From contig NZ_FNPJ01000015.1 of the NCBI RefSeq assembly GCF_900107265.1, positions 1 to 50,656 of the forward strand: a stretch of DNA of 50,656 bases. Direction: 5' to 3'. Shown one piece after another: positions 7,958 to 17,373 of this stretch. The translations under genes and the position numbers were made by a program. Each line of letters begins with the position of its first letter. The first letter of the stretch is position 1. The DNA comes from Nitrosomonas sp. Nm33. GTDB taxonomy: Bacteria > Pseudomonadota > Gammaproteobacteria > Burkholderiales > Nitrosomonadaceae. The notes below the pieces were generated by a model that saw only the letters and a program-made list of their open reading frames with translations, did no database searches and was not told the DNA's origin.

Positions 7958-8860
7958 TCAGGACATTAGACCTGATGCTTCTTTCAGCAAGAAATCTTTG
8001 AATGTCTTCGCCACATTAGAAAAACGCTTATTTTTCCGATGTACGATATACCAATGACGCATAATTGGAAATCCTTGTACATCCAACACCTTAAGTCGAT
8101 TTACCTCCAACTCCAATTCGATTGTATGCTGTGACATGATACCCAACCCCATACCCGCTTGAACAGCCTGTTTAATTGCTTCAGTGGTATCCGCCTCCAT
8201 CCCTCTATTGATTTTGATCTTTTGTTCAGCAAAAAATCGCTCCATCGCACTGCGTGTTCCAGATCCTGGTTCGCGCACCAAAAAAATTTCCTGTTCAAGG
8301 CGTTTTACAGGAATTTGCTGGATATCACATAAAGGATGATTAGGCGGTGCAATGATCACCAGAGGGTTTTCCATAAAAGATTCAGACGCAATATCCAGTC
8401 CCTCAGGGGGTTGTCCCATAATTGCCAAATCAGTCAAATTATCCGCTAATTGTTTAAGTACAATCTCTCGATTGGAAACATGCAAGCTGACGGTCACGTC
8501 CTGATAGCGCTGACAAAATTTAGCCAGTAAATGAGGAGCAAAATAATTGGCCGTACTAACCACTGAAATATTCAATTTACCTCGTTCCAATCCTTTCAAC
8601 TCATCCAGGGCAAGCTCCATATCCGCCAATTGTTGTGCGATGGCCCGACTGTACTGATAAAGCTCCTGCCCGGCTTCGGTCAGATATATCCGCTTACCCA
8701 TTTGCTCAAACAAAGGAAGTGCTACAGTATCTTCAAGTTGCTTGATCTGGATCGAAACAGCAGGTTGTGTCAGAAAAAGCTCCTCAGCAGCCCGAGAAAA
8801 ACTAAGATGACGTGCAACAGATTCAAACACTTTCAATTGACGCAGGGTAATATGCAACAT
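7958..8860 (-). CDS. cbbR: LysR-type regulator of the cbb operon, CbbR
   Basis: 300 aa, standard LysR length. The N-terminal winged helix-turn-helix is residues 1-65 (LRQLKVFESVARHLSFSRAA, then QPAVSIQIKQLE), followed by a substrate-binding domain. Its position, divergent from cbbL with a 213-bp shared intergenic region, and its sequence (LFLTQPAVSIQIKQ, REPGSGTR) identify it as the CO2-fixation regulator that activates cbb genes in response to a metabolite such as RuBP or NADPH. The effector in this organism cannot be read from sequence. The gene is convergent with the hydrolase at 7267-7938. Confidence 0.92.
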   Translation of the reverse strand: MLHITLRQLKVFESVARHLSFSRAAEELFLTQPAVSIQIKQLEDTVALPLFEQMGKRIYLTEAGQELYQYSRAIAQQLADMELALDELKGLERGKLNISVVSTANYFAPHLLAKFCQRYQDVTVSLHVSNREIVLKQLADNLTDLAIMGQPPEGLDIASESFMENPLVIIAPPNHPLCDIQQIPVKRLEQEIFLVREPGSGTRSAMERFFAEQKIKINRGMEADTTEAIKQAVQAGMGLGIMSQHTIELELEVNRLKVLDVQGFPIMRHWYIVHRKNKRFSNVAKTFKDFLLKEASGLMS

Positions 8861-9073
8861 AGACTTAATTAAGATGGTTAAGAATGAATATTATTTATAT
8901 ATATAAATAAAATCTTATCATAACTATCAGAATTATTAATTTGTTCTTATGATTAATCGTATATATAGTGTCTACTGAATTACAAATAGTCCTTTTTAAT
9001 AACATTTCGTCCTGCTTTTTTCTCTAGTTTGAAGAAATCATAGGCAGGGCTTTCAATAACAGGAGATTGCAAG
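8861..9073 (+). promoter_or_regulatory. cbbR-cbbL divergent regulatory region
   Basis: 213 bp, AT-rich. A sigma70-like promoter for cbbL is readable: TTGTTC at 8941-8946, a 17-bp spacer, TATAGT at 8964-8969. Upstream lies an inverted pair ATCATAA (8917-8923) and TTATGAT (8947-8953), a plausible CbbR-binding dyad that overlaps the -35 spacer. An AGGAG ribosome-binding site (about 9060-9064) precedes the cbbL ATG. CbbR binding is inferred from position only. Confidence 0.5.
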
Positions 9074-10495
9074 ATGGCTGTTAAAACCTATAGCGCCGGC
9101 GTTAAAGAGTACCGGCAAACCTACTGGGAACCCAATTACAACGTCCAAGATACCGACATCCTGGCTTGCTTCAAGATCACTCCTCAACCAGGTGTTGACC
9201 GTGAAGAAGCGGCTGCTGCAGTTGCTGCCGAATCCTCCACTGGAACCTGGACGACGGTATGGACTGATCTGTTGACCGATTTGGATTACTACAAAGGACG
9301 CGCCTACCATATCGAAGATGTGCCTGGCGATGATACTTGTTTTTATGCATTTATTGCCTATCCGATTGACTTATTTGAAGAAGGCTCAGTCGTTAACGTA
9401 TTTACCTCGCTAGTCGGTAACGTATTTGGCTTCAAAGCTATCCGTGCGTTACGTCTTGAGGATGTCCGCTTCCCCATCGCCTTTGTAAAAACCTGTGGTG
9501 GCCCACCCTATGGTATTCAAGCTGAACGTGACAAGCTCAATAAATATGGTCGTGCGTTATTGGGTTGCACTATCAAACCCAAATTAGGTCTCTCTGCTAA
9601 AAACTATGGCCGTGCTGTTTATGAGTGCCTGCGTGGCGGCTTGGATCTCACCAAAGACGACGAAAATATTAACAGCCAGCCTTTCATGCGTTGGCGCCAA
9701 CGTTTTGAGTTCGTGATGGAGGCAATTCATAAAGCAGAACGCGAAACCGGTGAACGTAAGGGTCATTACCTGAATGTAACGGCACCTACTCCGGAAGAAA
9801 TGTACAAACGTGCCGAATTTGCCAAGGAATTGGGCGCACCTATCATTATGCACGACTATCTGACAGGTGGTTTCACTGCGAACACAGGTCTGGCTAACTG
9901 GTGCCGGGATAATGGCCTGCTGCTGCACATCCATCGCGCTATGCACGCCGTACTGGATCGCAACCCGCATCATGGCATTCATTTCCGCGTATTGGCTAAA
10001 GCTCTGCGTCTATCCGGTGGTGATCATCTGCACTCCGGAACCGTGGTTGGTAAACTGGAAGGTGATCGTGAAGCGACCTTGGGTTGGATTGATATCATGC
10101 GCGAATCCTTTATCAAAGAAGATCGTAACCGCGGAATTTTCTTCGATCAAGATTGGGGTTCCATGCCTGGTGTATTCCCTGTTGCATCAGGTGGTATCCA
10201 TGTTTGGCACATGCCAGCACTCGTTGCAATCTTTGGTGACGATGCTTGCTTACAATTTGGCGGTGGAACATTAGGGCATCCATGGGGTAACGCAGCGGGC
10301 GCTGCAGCAAACCGTGTCGCACTGGAAGCCTGCGTAGAAGCCCGCAACGAAGGCATACCTATCGAGAAAGAAGGCAAAACTATTCTGACCAATGCTGCCA
10401 AACACAGCCCAGAACTTAAGATCGCCATGGAAACATGGAAAGAGATCAAATTTGAATTTGATACCGTCGACAAACTGGACGTAGCACATAAATAA
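9074..10495 (+). CDS. cbbL: RuBisCO large subunit, form I
   Basis: 473 aa. Carboxylates ribulose-1,5-bisphosphate in the Calvin cycle. All key regions are present: the active-site Lys in [17 protein letters not shown], the carbamylated Lys and metal ligands in [12 protein letters not shown], and the loop-6 Lys in [11 protein letters not shown]. The length and N-terminus ([12 protein letters not shown]) point to the green-type form IA found in proteobacterial chemolithoautotrophs. First gene of cbbL-S-Q-O-N; cbbS begins 67 bp downstream. An AGGAG Shine-Dalgarno supports the start. Confidence 0.99.
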   Translation: MAVKTYSAGVKEYRQTYWEPNYNVQDTDILACFKITPQPGVDREEAAAAVAAESSTGTWTTVWTDLLTDLDYYKGRAYHIEDVPGDDTCFYAFIAYPIDLFEEGSVVNVFTSLVGNVFGFKAIRALRLEDVRFPIAFVKTCGGPPYGIQAERDKLNKYGRALLGCTIKPKLGLSAKNYGRAVYECLRGGLDLTKDDENINSQPFMRWRQRFEFVMEAIHKAERETGERKGHYLNVTAPTPEEMYKRAEFAKELGAPIIMHDYLTGGFTANTGLANWCRDNGLLLHIHRAMHAVLDRNPHHGIHFRVLAKALRLSGGDHLHSGTVVGKLEGDREATLGWIDIMRESFIKEDRNRGIFFDQDWGSMPGVFPVASGGIHVWHMPALVAIFGDDACLQFGGGTLGHPWGNAAGAAANRVALEACVEARNEGIPIEKEGKTILTNAAKHSPELKIAMETWKEIKFEFDTVDKLDVAHK

Positions 10496-10562
10496 GTAAC
10501 CTACTTGTTTCTCTGAGTCATGATGATTCAGAGAAACTTTTACTGATCATCTGGAGTTAAGA

Positions 10563-10919
10563 ATGTCTGAAATGATTGATTATAAGAGCCGTCTGAGCGA
10601 TCCAGCCAGTCGGAAATTTGAAACATTTTCCTATTTGCCATCGCTGAGTGAGGAGCAAATCAGAAAGCAAGTTGAGTTTATTGTAAAAAAAGGTTGGAAT
10701 CCTGCGATCGAGCATACTGAACCTGAGTATCTCATGAGTAATTACTGGTATATGTGGAAATTACCTATGTTCGGCGAAACTGATGTAGACCGTATTCTCG
10801 CAGAAGCTGAAGCATGTCATAAAGCGAATCCAAATAATCATATTCGCTTGATTGGCTATGACAATTTTTCCCAAAGTCAAGGTACATCGATGGTCATTTA
10901 CCGCGGCAAGACTGTTTAA
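10563..10919 (+). CDS. cbbS: RuBisCO small subunit
   Basis: 118 aa, the short bacterial form I small subunit. Conserved features include [18 protein letters not shown] near the N-terminus, [18 protein letters not shown] and [15 protein letters not shown]. It assembles with CbbL as L8S8. CTGGAG 5 nt upstream of the ATG acts as ribosome-binding site. A GC-rich hairpin with a T-run follows 31 bp after the stop. Confidence 0.98.
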   Translation: MSEMIDYKSRLSDPASRKFETFSYLPSLSEEQIRKQVEFIVKKGWNPAIEHTEPEYLMSNYWYMWKLPMFGETDVDRILAEAEACHKANPNNHIRLIGYDNFSQSQGTSMVIYRGKTV

Positions 10920-10949
10920 TCGTACAGCACGGGATAACCATCCTTCACA

Positions 10950-10984
10950 CCCCCCGTTGCTAGAAAGTAGCGGGGGTTTTATTT
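10950..10984 (+). terminator. Terminator or attenuator between cbbS and cbbQ
   Basis: CCCCC and GGGGG arms with an inner GCTA/TAGC stem and a GAAAG loop, followed by TTTTATTTT. It sits inside the operon, 31 bp after cbbS and 58 bp before cbbQ. It would let most transcripts stop after the RuBisCO genes, so the activase genes are made in smaller amounts. Confidence 0.75.
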
Positions 10985-11041
10985 TGCACAAAATTATCAA
11001 AAATATGAGTTACGCTTTACACGTTAATGCTGGAGAACGAA

Positions 11042-11845
11042 ATGAGTGACGCTATCGAGCAATACATGATCAAAAATGAACCTTATTATCATCCTGTTGC
11101 TGATGAAGTAGCGCTGTATGAAGCAGCTTACTCGGCCAGGATACCGATGATGCTTAAAGGACCAACTGGTTGTGGCAAAACCCGTTTTGTCGAATTTATG
11201 GCATGGAAACTCAAGAAACCCCTTATTACAGTCGCCTGTAACGAAGATATGACTGCTTCTGACTTAGTGGGAAGATTCCTGCTGGATGCCCAGGGCACAC
11301 GCTGGCAAGATGGGCCTCTGACAATTGCTGCCCGTCATGGTGCAATCTGTTATCTGGATGAAGTCGTAGAGGCAAGACAAGATACCACGGTTGTGATTCA
11401 TCCGATGACTGACAGTCGCCGAATACTGCCGCTGGAAAAAAAGGGCGAACTGATCCATGCGCACCCTGATTTTCAGCTGGTTATTTCCTACAACCCTGGT
11501 TATCAGAGTCTGATGAAAGACTTGAAGCAATCCACCAAGCAGCGTTTTGGTGCATTGGACTTTAATTACCCAGATCACGACACTGAAACGGAGATTGTGT
11601 CACATGAATCTGGTATTGATAAAACCATAGCCACCAAATTGGTATCGATCGCAGAACGTGCCCGCAACTTAAAAGGTCATGGATTAGACGAAGGGATTTC
11701 TACCCGCATGCTGATCTATGCAGGTAACTTGATTGCCAAAGGTGTAGATGCACACGCTGCATGTCGAGTGGCACTCGTTCGCCCCATCACGGATGATCCT
11801 GATATGCGCGATGCACTTGATGCAGCCGTAGCTACCTTTTTCTAA
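11042..11845 (+). CDS. cbbQ: RuBisCO activase ATPase subunit CbbQ (MoxR-type AAA+)
   Basis: 267 aa from the ATG at 11042, chosen over an in-frame ATG at 11027 because GGAGA at 11033-11037 is a proper ribosome-binding site for it. The AAA+ core has Walker [14 protein letters not shown] near residue 40 and Walker [12 protein letters not shown], with a sensor region in [10 protein letters not shown]. CbbQ forms a hexameric ring that with CbbO remodels RuBisCO to release inhibitory sugar phosphates. Located between the cbbS hairpin and cbbO. Confidence 0.95.
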   Translation: MSDAIEQYMIKNEPYYHPVADEVALYEAAYSARIPMMLKGPTGCGKTRFVEFMAWKLKKPLITVACNEDMTASDLVGRFLLDAQGTRWQDGPLTIAARHGAICYLDEVVEARQDTTVVIHPMTDSRRILPLEKKGELIHAHPDFQLVISYNPGYQSLMKDLKQSTKQRFGALDFNYPDHDTETEIVSHESGIDKTIATKLVSIAERARNLKGHGLDEGISTRMLIYAGNLIAKGVDAHAACRVALVRPITDDPDMRDALDAAVATFF

Positions 11846-11888
11846 GTAGAAATTTATTTTCTTTAGACTCATTTTTACAAGATACGGT

Positions 11889-14216
11889 ATGAGCGTTAAT
11901 CTGACTGACTACAAAGAGTTACTGGAATCATTGCCACCCGAATCCATGTCATTGCTTGAAAATACCTGGCATGATGCGACCAGAATCCTCTCGCCCCGAG
12001 GATTAGATAACTACTTGAAAGGTGCGGCTGCTCTGCAAGGGCTCGGACGCGGACGTGCGTTAATAGATACGTGGATCGATGAAGCGCCGCAAGTTGCCAA
12101 GGAAGTTGGAGAAGATGTTATTAGTGATCTCGCAACCACTGCTTTGATGCTTGCATCGAAAACTTCTGGAGCCGTGATTGAACTGATTCTTGCAACAGCC
12201 GCTACTGCTGCCAAGAGACTCGGTGACGCAGATTTATTTCGTCAATACCTTCAGTTTCTCAACACACTTATTGCCCAAGCACCACGTGGTGTCCGCCCAT
12301 TGCTGGATAAACTCGATATTTTGCTGGGTCAATTGACACTCGGTGGCCTACGCCGATGGGCTTTGTGGGGTGCACATGCTCATCGTACCAACTATGAGGA
12401 ACAAATCCAATATTTCAGTATAAATTCCAAGGAATCGCAAGCGGTTCTCCAAAAAGAAAGAAAAGGCACGCTATTTGTCGATATCCAGCGTCGCATCAAT
12501 ATTTACTTACGTGCCTTATGGGCACGTGATTTCTTTATGCGCCCTACCTCAGGAGACTATGAAACTCGTCAAGGTTATCGACCCTATATTGAAAATTATT
12601 TCATTCATCTACCTGATGCCTATGATGCCCATGGTGAGATTGCAGCAAGCGAAGTTTACCGCGCGGCAGCCGCACATGCAGCAGCACATTTGGTAGAAAC
12701 GAAATTCCCTATTTCTGCTGAAGCCTTGAATCCATTACAAATGGCGGTTATCTCAGTTATTGAAGATGCCAGAGTAGAAGCACTCTCAATCCGGCGTTTC
12801 CCAGGTTTGCGCCAGATTTGGTCAAGTTTGCACGATGCAACGCCTGACATGAAAGCCACGATCGGCGATTATCTCAATCGCCTGGCACGTGCACTGCTTG
12901 ATCAGACTTATGAGGATAATGATGACTGGATTATTGAAGGCCGATCTTTATTTGCGCAAGCCCAAGACCGTCTGGGAAATAATCAGATTTCCTGGGAGAT
13001 CGGTGTACAGCTCGCTCATAAGATCATGGACAAAAAAATCGCGTTCAATCCCCGTACTGATATCTTGACAGCACCCTATCTGGATGACAATCGCTATTTC
13101 TGGGAATTTGAGGAATTTAATTTTGAACACTCACAGATTGCTGGTTATGATGAGATCAAGCAAATACGTAAATACGTCAGTGTCATGGAGCTGGCCAATG
13201 AGGTAGAAGTCGAAACGGCTGGCGATGATGCCCAAGAAATCTGGGTGATGGGAACAGAATTCTTTCCTTACGAAGATAGCGGCGTTTCCTATAATGAATT
13301 GGAAGGTAAAGAGCCTGTCTCTCCTCCTTATCATTACTCAGAGTGGGATTATCAAATCCAGCTAGAACGCCCTACATGGGTCACTGTTCAGGAGAAACGT
13401 GCTAAGTTAGGCGATATCCAGGTGATCGATAGCATTGCTGCACAATATAAACGTGAGATTTCGCGCATGAAATTTTTGCTTGATGCCATGCAACCCCAAG
13501 GTGTGCAACGTATCCGCAAGCTGGAGGATGGAGATGAAATCGATATTAATGCGGCGATCCATTCTACGATTGATATTCGTATGGGTCTACAACCTGATCC
13601 ACGCATCATGATGCGCTCTGTCCGCAAAATACGCGATATCTCAGTGCTCGTACTGCTTGATTTGTCTGAGTCCACTAACGATAAGGTTTCTGGTCAGGAT
13701 TTCTCTGTACTTGATTTAACTCGTCAAGCAACTGTATTGCTCGCCAATGCCATCAATAAAATTGGTGACCCCTTTGCGATTCATGGGTTTTGTTCGGATG
13801 GCCGGCATGATGTTGAGTATTATCGTTACAAGGATTTCAACCAGCAATATGATGAAATCCCCAAAGCTAAGCTAGCTGGCATGACAGGACAACTGTCGAC
13901 CCGTATGGGCGCGGCTATTCGGCATGCAAGTCATTATTTGAAATCACAACGATCCAGCAAAAAGCTATTACTGGTCATTACCGATGGCGAACCTGCTGAT
14001 ATTGATGTGCGCGATCCTCAGTACCTCCGTTATGATACTAAGAAAGCTGTGGAAGAAGCTGGCCGATCAGGAATAATCACTTATTGCATGAGCCTTGACC
14101 CACGCGCAGACCAGTATGTTTCACGTATTTTTGGTGCACGTAATTATATGGTAGTTGACCACGTAGAAAGATTACCAGAAAAGTTACCGTTACTTTATGC
14201 TGGATTAACTCGTTAA
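11889..14216 (+). CDS. cbbO: RuBisCO activase adaptor CbbO (VWA domain)
   Basis: 775 aa. The C-terminal von Willebrand A domain (about residues 580-770) has an intact MIDAS: DLSEST (DxSxS), a conserved Thr in GQLSTRMGAAIRH and ITDGEPADID. In characterised systems this domain binds the RuBisCO large subunit while the N-terminal region binds the CbbQ ring. Starts 43 bp after cbbQ. Length and domain order match CbbO; no damage seen. Confidence 0.95.
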   Translation: MSVNLTDYKELLESLPPESMSLLENTWHDATRILSPRGLDNYLKGAAALQGLGRGRALIDTWIDEAPQVAKEVGEDVISDLATTALMLASKTSGAVIELILATAATAAKRLGDADLFRQYLQFLNTLIAQAPRGVRPLLDKLDILLGQLTLGGLRRWALWGAHAHRTNYEEQIQYFSINSKESQAVLQKERKGTLFVDIQRRINIYLRALWARDFFMRPTSGDYETRQGYRPYIENYFIHLPDAYDAHGEIAASEVYRAAAAHAAAHLVETKFPISAEALNPLQMAVISVIEDARVEALSIRRFPGLRQIWSSLHDATPDMKATIGDYLNRLARALLDQTYEDNDDWIIEGRSLFAQAQDRLGNNQISWEIGVQLAHKIMDKKIAFNPRTDILTAPYLDDNRYFWEFEEFNFEHSQIAGYDEIKQIRKYVSVMELANEVEVETAGDDAQEIWVMGTEFFPYEDSGVSYNELEGKEPVSPPYHYSEWDYQIQLERPTWVTVQEKRAKLGDIQVIDSIAAQYKREISRMKFLLDAMQPQGVQRIRKLEDGDEIDINAAIHSTIDIRMGLQPDPRIMMRSVRKIRDISVLVLLDLSESTNDKVSGQDFSVLDLTRQATVLLANAINKIGDPFAIHGFCSDGRHDVEYYRYKDFNQQYDEIPKAKLAGMTGQLSTRMGAAIRHASHYLKSQRSSKKLLLVITDGEPADIDVRDPQYLRYDTKKAVEEAGRSGIITYCMSLDPRADQYVSRIFGARNYMVVDHVERLPEKLPLLYAGLTR

Positions 14217-14253
14217 ATGTTTTCATTTGGAAAATACCACACATACACTTTTT

Positions 14254-14565
14254 ATGAGTACGATGAAGGAACAGTTTTACGCGGGAATCAATGAGGACAC
14301 AAATGGTGGTCTAACGCATCTCGGCCGTATGGTCATTGATGCCTGGGTTTTTGGCATTTTGCCAGAATCAGAAATGTGTGCAGGCTGGAGTCATTCGCAA
14401 ATGCAGAATTTGTATGAAAAAGTTCATGCCGCATGGGAGCCTTATGCTCATCTACCTAGTCGCTTACCAGCCGATTTACAGCAACGGCATGCAAGGCTTT
14501 ATGCACAAATTATCGATATTGCGAAAAATAAGGGGTGGAATGCAGAATTGGATGAGGATGACTGA
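14254..14565 (+). CDS. cbbN: CbbN, small conserved protein of the cbb operon
   Basis: 103 aa from the ATG at 14254; a TTG at 14227 and an ATG at 14263 (MKEQFYAGIN) are alternatives, and no Shine-Dalgarno decides between them. Soluble and acidic at the C-terminus (ELDEDD). No domain recognised. Its position directly after cbbO agrees with the cbbLSQON operon I recall for N. europaea, so the symbol is given by synteny. Function unknown; association with RuBisCO activation is inferred from linkage. Its stop codon forms the first base pairs of a strong terminator. Confidence 0.75.
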   Translation: MSTMKEQFYAGINEDTNGGLTHLGRMVIDAWVFGILPESEMCAGWSHSQMQNLYEKVHAAWEPYAHLPSRLPADLQQRHARLYAQIIDIAKNKGWNAELDEDD

Positions 14566-14599
14566 GCGCTTGTAAAAAAGGAGTTTTTACAAGCGCTCA
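14563..14599. terminator. Bidirectional terminator, cbb operon end
   Basis: A perfect 16-bp stem (14563-14578 with 14584-14599, TGAGCGCTTGTAAAAA arm) and AGGAG loop, flanked by A and T runs in the arms. It lies between convergent genes and overlaps the cbbN stop codon, so it can end transcripts from both sides. Confidence 0.8.
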
Positions 14600-14627
14600 A
14601 CACATGTATGTGGTGAGCATCTTGTCA

Positions 14628-15035
14628 TTAACTCTGGGCTGCAGGGAATTTAATCACTCGCGCTGGCGTTTTTGGTATCTGCTTATCGGCGAGTAATCGT
14701 AATGCTTTTGGAAATTCCTTCTGAAGCCTTAGCATAATATCTGCTTGGTTCTCTCCATAATAAACTGCTTCATATGCAACTGGCTCACTGAGTCTTGTCC
14801 GTTCTTGCGGTTGGAAATTTTGCCATGCAATGTCAATCCAGCACTTACGTTCGCCATCGATAAAAATGAATTCTTCTTTATCCAGGATAGCCAAGTACTG
14901 GATAGACCGGATGGGTACAAATAGATAATTATCAGCACAACGGGAAAGTAACTGGCGCGCCAGGTTATAAGTGCTAGCAGGAAGAAAATGAGGTTCCCGT
15001 TTGATCTCAGGGTCGCGATAACAAGTGATCTCCAT
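14628..15035 (-). CDS. Conserved hypothetical protein
   Basis: 135 aa. No signal peptide, membrane segment or known motif. It contains a core YLAILDKEEFIFIDGERKCW that looks beta-rich and a C-terminus KTPARVIKFPAAQS. The AGGAG preceding the start (rc of CTCCT at about 15048-15052) supports translation. Convergent with cbbN, divergent from the ABC exporter. The function cannot be assigned. Confidence 0.7.
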   Translation of the reverse strand: MEITCYRDPEIKREPHFLPASTYNLARQLLSRCADNYLFVPIRSIQYLAILDKEEFIFIDGERKCWIDIAWQNFQPQERTRLSEPVAYEAVYYGENQADIMLRLQKEFPKALRLLADKQIPKTPARVIKFPAAQS

Positions 15036-15086
15036 TTAGTAATTCTCCTTCTATAATTTTCGAGATTTTAAAAAAACCTTTAACTC

Positions 15087-16892
15087 ATGCGCGCCACACG
15101 CTTGAATAAACCACCTTCCAACCGTAGTGATTGGAAAACAATCCGTTCCCTCTTGCCTTATTTATGGGAATTCAAAGGCAGAGTCATTGCTGCCTTAATA
15201 TTACTGCTCCTGGCTAAACTTGCCAATGTCAGTGTGCCCTTAGTGCTCAAAGAAATTATTGATGCGCTTGATCAGCCGAAAGCCCTGGTGGTATTGCCTG
15301 CATTTCTCTTGATCGCTTATGGTATTTTACGCTTCTGCAGCACAGTATTTGGTGAGCTGCGCGATGCGGTATTTGCCAAAGTCACCCAACGCGCAATCCG
15401 GCGCGTGGCCATCCAGGTTTTTGGTCATTTACACTCATTATCGTTACGATTTCATCTGGCAAGACAAACTGGCGGAGTATCGCGTGATATCGAGCGTGGT
15501 TCACGCGGGATATCATTCTTACTGAACTTCATGCTGTTCAATATTCTACCAACTCTGCTGGAAATTGGATTGGTTATGCTAATTCTAATTAACCAATATG
15601 ATATCTGGTTTTTCATCATTACATTGATCACGCTGCTTGCCTATATTGCCCTGACACTCATCATCACCGAGTGGCGCATGATTTTCCGCCGTACCATGAA
15701 CGACATGGATTCCAAGGCCAATACCCGCGCGATAGACAGTTTATTAAATTATGAAACAGTTAAATATTTTGGAAATGAAGCATGGGAAACAAGACGATAT
15801 GATGAACATCTGCAGCAATGGGAAAAAGCGGCTGTTCGCAATCAAACCTCTCTGGCAGCACTTAATACCGGGCAAAGCGCCATTATTGCCATCGGTATCA
15901 CCTTACTGATACTACTGGCAGCAGACAAGGTCGTCATGGGAGAGATGTCTTTGGGTGATCTGGTGCTGGTTAATACTTTCCTGCTCCAGCTTTATATGCC
16001 CTTACATTTCCTGGGCTTCGTTTATCGTGAAATCAAGCACTCACTGGCAGACATGGAAAAAATGTTCAACTTACTGGATGAGCATCAAGAAATAGCAGAT
16101 CAATCAGAAGCCATTAAACTCCTGACAGATAGTGCGAGTATTACTTTTGAGCATGTGAACTTCAGTTATGAAACTAATCGCCAAATTTTATTTGATGTCA
16201 ATTTCACCATTCCTGCTGGAAATATCGTTGCAGCGGTAGGACATAGCGGTTCAGGCAAATCGACGCTAGCACGTTTACTTTTCCGCTTTTATGATGTCAC
16301 TGACGGCAAGATACGTATCAACGACCATGACATACGCGAGGTCACACAAGAAAGCCTCAGAGCATTGATTGGCATCGTGCCGCAGGATACCGTATTGTTT
16401 AACGACAGCATCTATTACAACATTGCCTATGGGCGACCCGATGCCACGCATGAAGAAATCCTTGCCGCGGCTAAATCAGCGCATATTCATGATTTTATTG
16501 AAAGTCTGCCTGACAAATATGAAACGCAAGTGGGAGAGAGAGGACTTAAACTCTCTGGTGGCGAAAAACAGCGTATTGCCATTGCGCGCGCAATTCTTAA
16601 GAAACCAGCGATTCTTATTTTTGATGAAGCAACCTCAGCGCTAGATTCAAAAACCGAGAAAAATATACAAAAAGCATTGAAGCAATTAGCCAAGAATCGT
16701 ACTACGCTCGTAATTGCGCATCGTCTTTCCACTATTATTGATGCTGATCAGATTTTAGTCATGGACAAAGGTCACATAGTTGAGCGTGGAACCCATCAGC
16801 AGCTTCTTGCGATAAATGGTATTTATGCACATATGTGGGAACTTCAGCAGCAAGAAGAACTTGTGCTACCGCACGAGCAGAAAGATAAATAA
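15087..16892 (+). CDS. ABC exporter, Atm1/HMT1-type (fused membrane and ATPase domains)
   Basis: 601 aa half-transporter. Six transmembrane helices in residues about 30-320 (VIAALILLLLAKLANVSVPL is the first), then the nucleotide-binding domain: Walker A GHSGSGKST near residue 385, signature LSGGEKQR, Walker B ILIFDEATSALD and the switch His in IAHRLSTI. Segments such as RGSRGISFLLNFMLFNILPT and YETVKYFGNE are typical of the Atm1 family, which exports glutathione-linked sulfur or metal conjugates. It works as a homodimer in the inner membrane. Substrate not determined. Confidence 0.93.
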   Translation: MRATRLNKPPSNRSDWKTIRSLLPYLWEFKGRVIAALILLLLAKLANVSVPLVLKEIIDALDQPKALVVLPAFLLIAYGILRFCSTVFGELRDAVFAKVTQRAIRRVAIQVFGHLHSLSLRFHLARQTGGVSRDIERGSRGISFLLNFMLFNILPTLLEIGLVMLILINQYDIWFFIITLITLLAYIALTLIITEWRMIFRRTMNDMDSKANTRAIDSLLNYETVKYFGNEAWETRRYDEHLQQWEKAAVRNQTSLAALNTGQSAIIAIGITLLILLAADKVVMGEMSLGDLVLVNTFLLQLYMPLHFLGFVYREIKHSLADMEKMFNLLDEHQEIADQSEAIKLLTDSASITFEHVNFSYETNRQILFDVNFTIPAGNIVAAVGHSGSGKSTLARLLFRFYDVTDGKIRINDHDIREVTQESLRALIGIVPQDTVLFNDSIYYNIAYGRPDATHEEILAAAKSAHIHDFIESLPDKYETQVGERGLKLSGGEKQRIAIARAILKKPAILIFDEATSALDSKTEKNIQKALKQLAKNRTTLVIAHRLSTIIDADQILVMDKGHIVERGTHQQLLAINGIYAHMWELQQQEELVLPHEQKDK

Positions 16893-16897
16893 CTCGT

Positions 16898-17235
16898 TTA
16901 TCTGATATAAGAATAGAAACCAAAAATCACTTCTCGCTTTAGCCCACCCTTAATTAATGCTTCCATCATCTGTAAATTTCTCAAAATATTTTTTGATGAC
17001 AATCGTACTGGGTATTTTATCTTTCTAGTTGAGAACAATGTAATTAACAATGCCATGTATTGCCATTGCAATCAATAACCCTTCAAATATACCTAATTGA
17101 AAAACCAAGAACGCGCAGAGCAACGCAAGAATTAAAGCATATTGACCATGATGAGCTATATACATACGATTTGCAATCATTTTTCCCACCGGTAAAGATC
17201 ATAATGATCGCCAGTGAGAACTTTGGCAAATATTC
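16898..17235 (-). pseudogene. SulP-like anion transporter, C-terminal remnant
   Basis: On the complement, EYLPKFSLAIIMIFTGGK is followed after a one-base shift in an A-run by MIANRMYIAHHGQYALILAL and FQLGIFEGLLIAMAIHGIV. These are two hydrophobic helices like the last membrane segments of SulP/SLC26 transporters. The frame stops at 17034 or, after another shift, may continue to 16898-16900. The 5' end is cut exactly at a 53-bp palindrome (17236-17288). SulP proteins of this kind can carry bicarbonate, and the gene lies beside a carbonic-anhydrase-like gene, so a former carbon-uptake pair is plausible. The family call is from memory. Confidence 0.5.
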
Positions 17236-17288
17236 TAAATAAATAAGGTAATCCCCCGGTATAGCCGGGGGATTACCTTATTTATTTA
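17236..17288. repeat. 53-bp perfect palindrome flanked by ATTC repeats
   Basis: Two perfectly complementary 24-nt arms (17236-17259 and 17265-17288) around the loop TATAG; the inner stem is CCCCCGG/CCGGGGG. ATTC stands directly on both sides (17232-17235 and 17289-17292). It abuts the truncated 5' end of the SulP-like remnant and lies 86 bp before the carbonic-anhydrase-like gene. It could be a miniature insertion or an RNA hairpin in that gene's leader. Confidence 0.7.
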
Positions 17289-17373
17289 ATTCTTTTTCCA
17301 TTTGATATTTCACACAGGATAATTATCAAGTAATATTGTTGAAAGATAGCTAACCACAAAAGAAGGTAAGAGC

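Noticed and set aside
12011..12859. Minus-strand open frames inside cbbO
   Set aside because: They lie antisense to an intact, well-conserved gene and show no ribosome-binding sites or recognisable motifs.
17060..17242. Plus-strand 60-codon frame before the carbonic-anhydrase-like gene
   Set aside because: The minus strand in the same place encodes membrane-helix sequence of a transporter; the plus frame has no ribosome-binding site or sensible composition.
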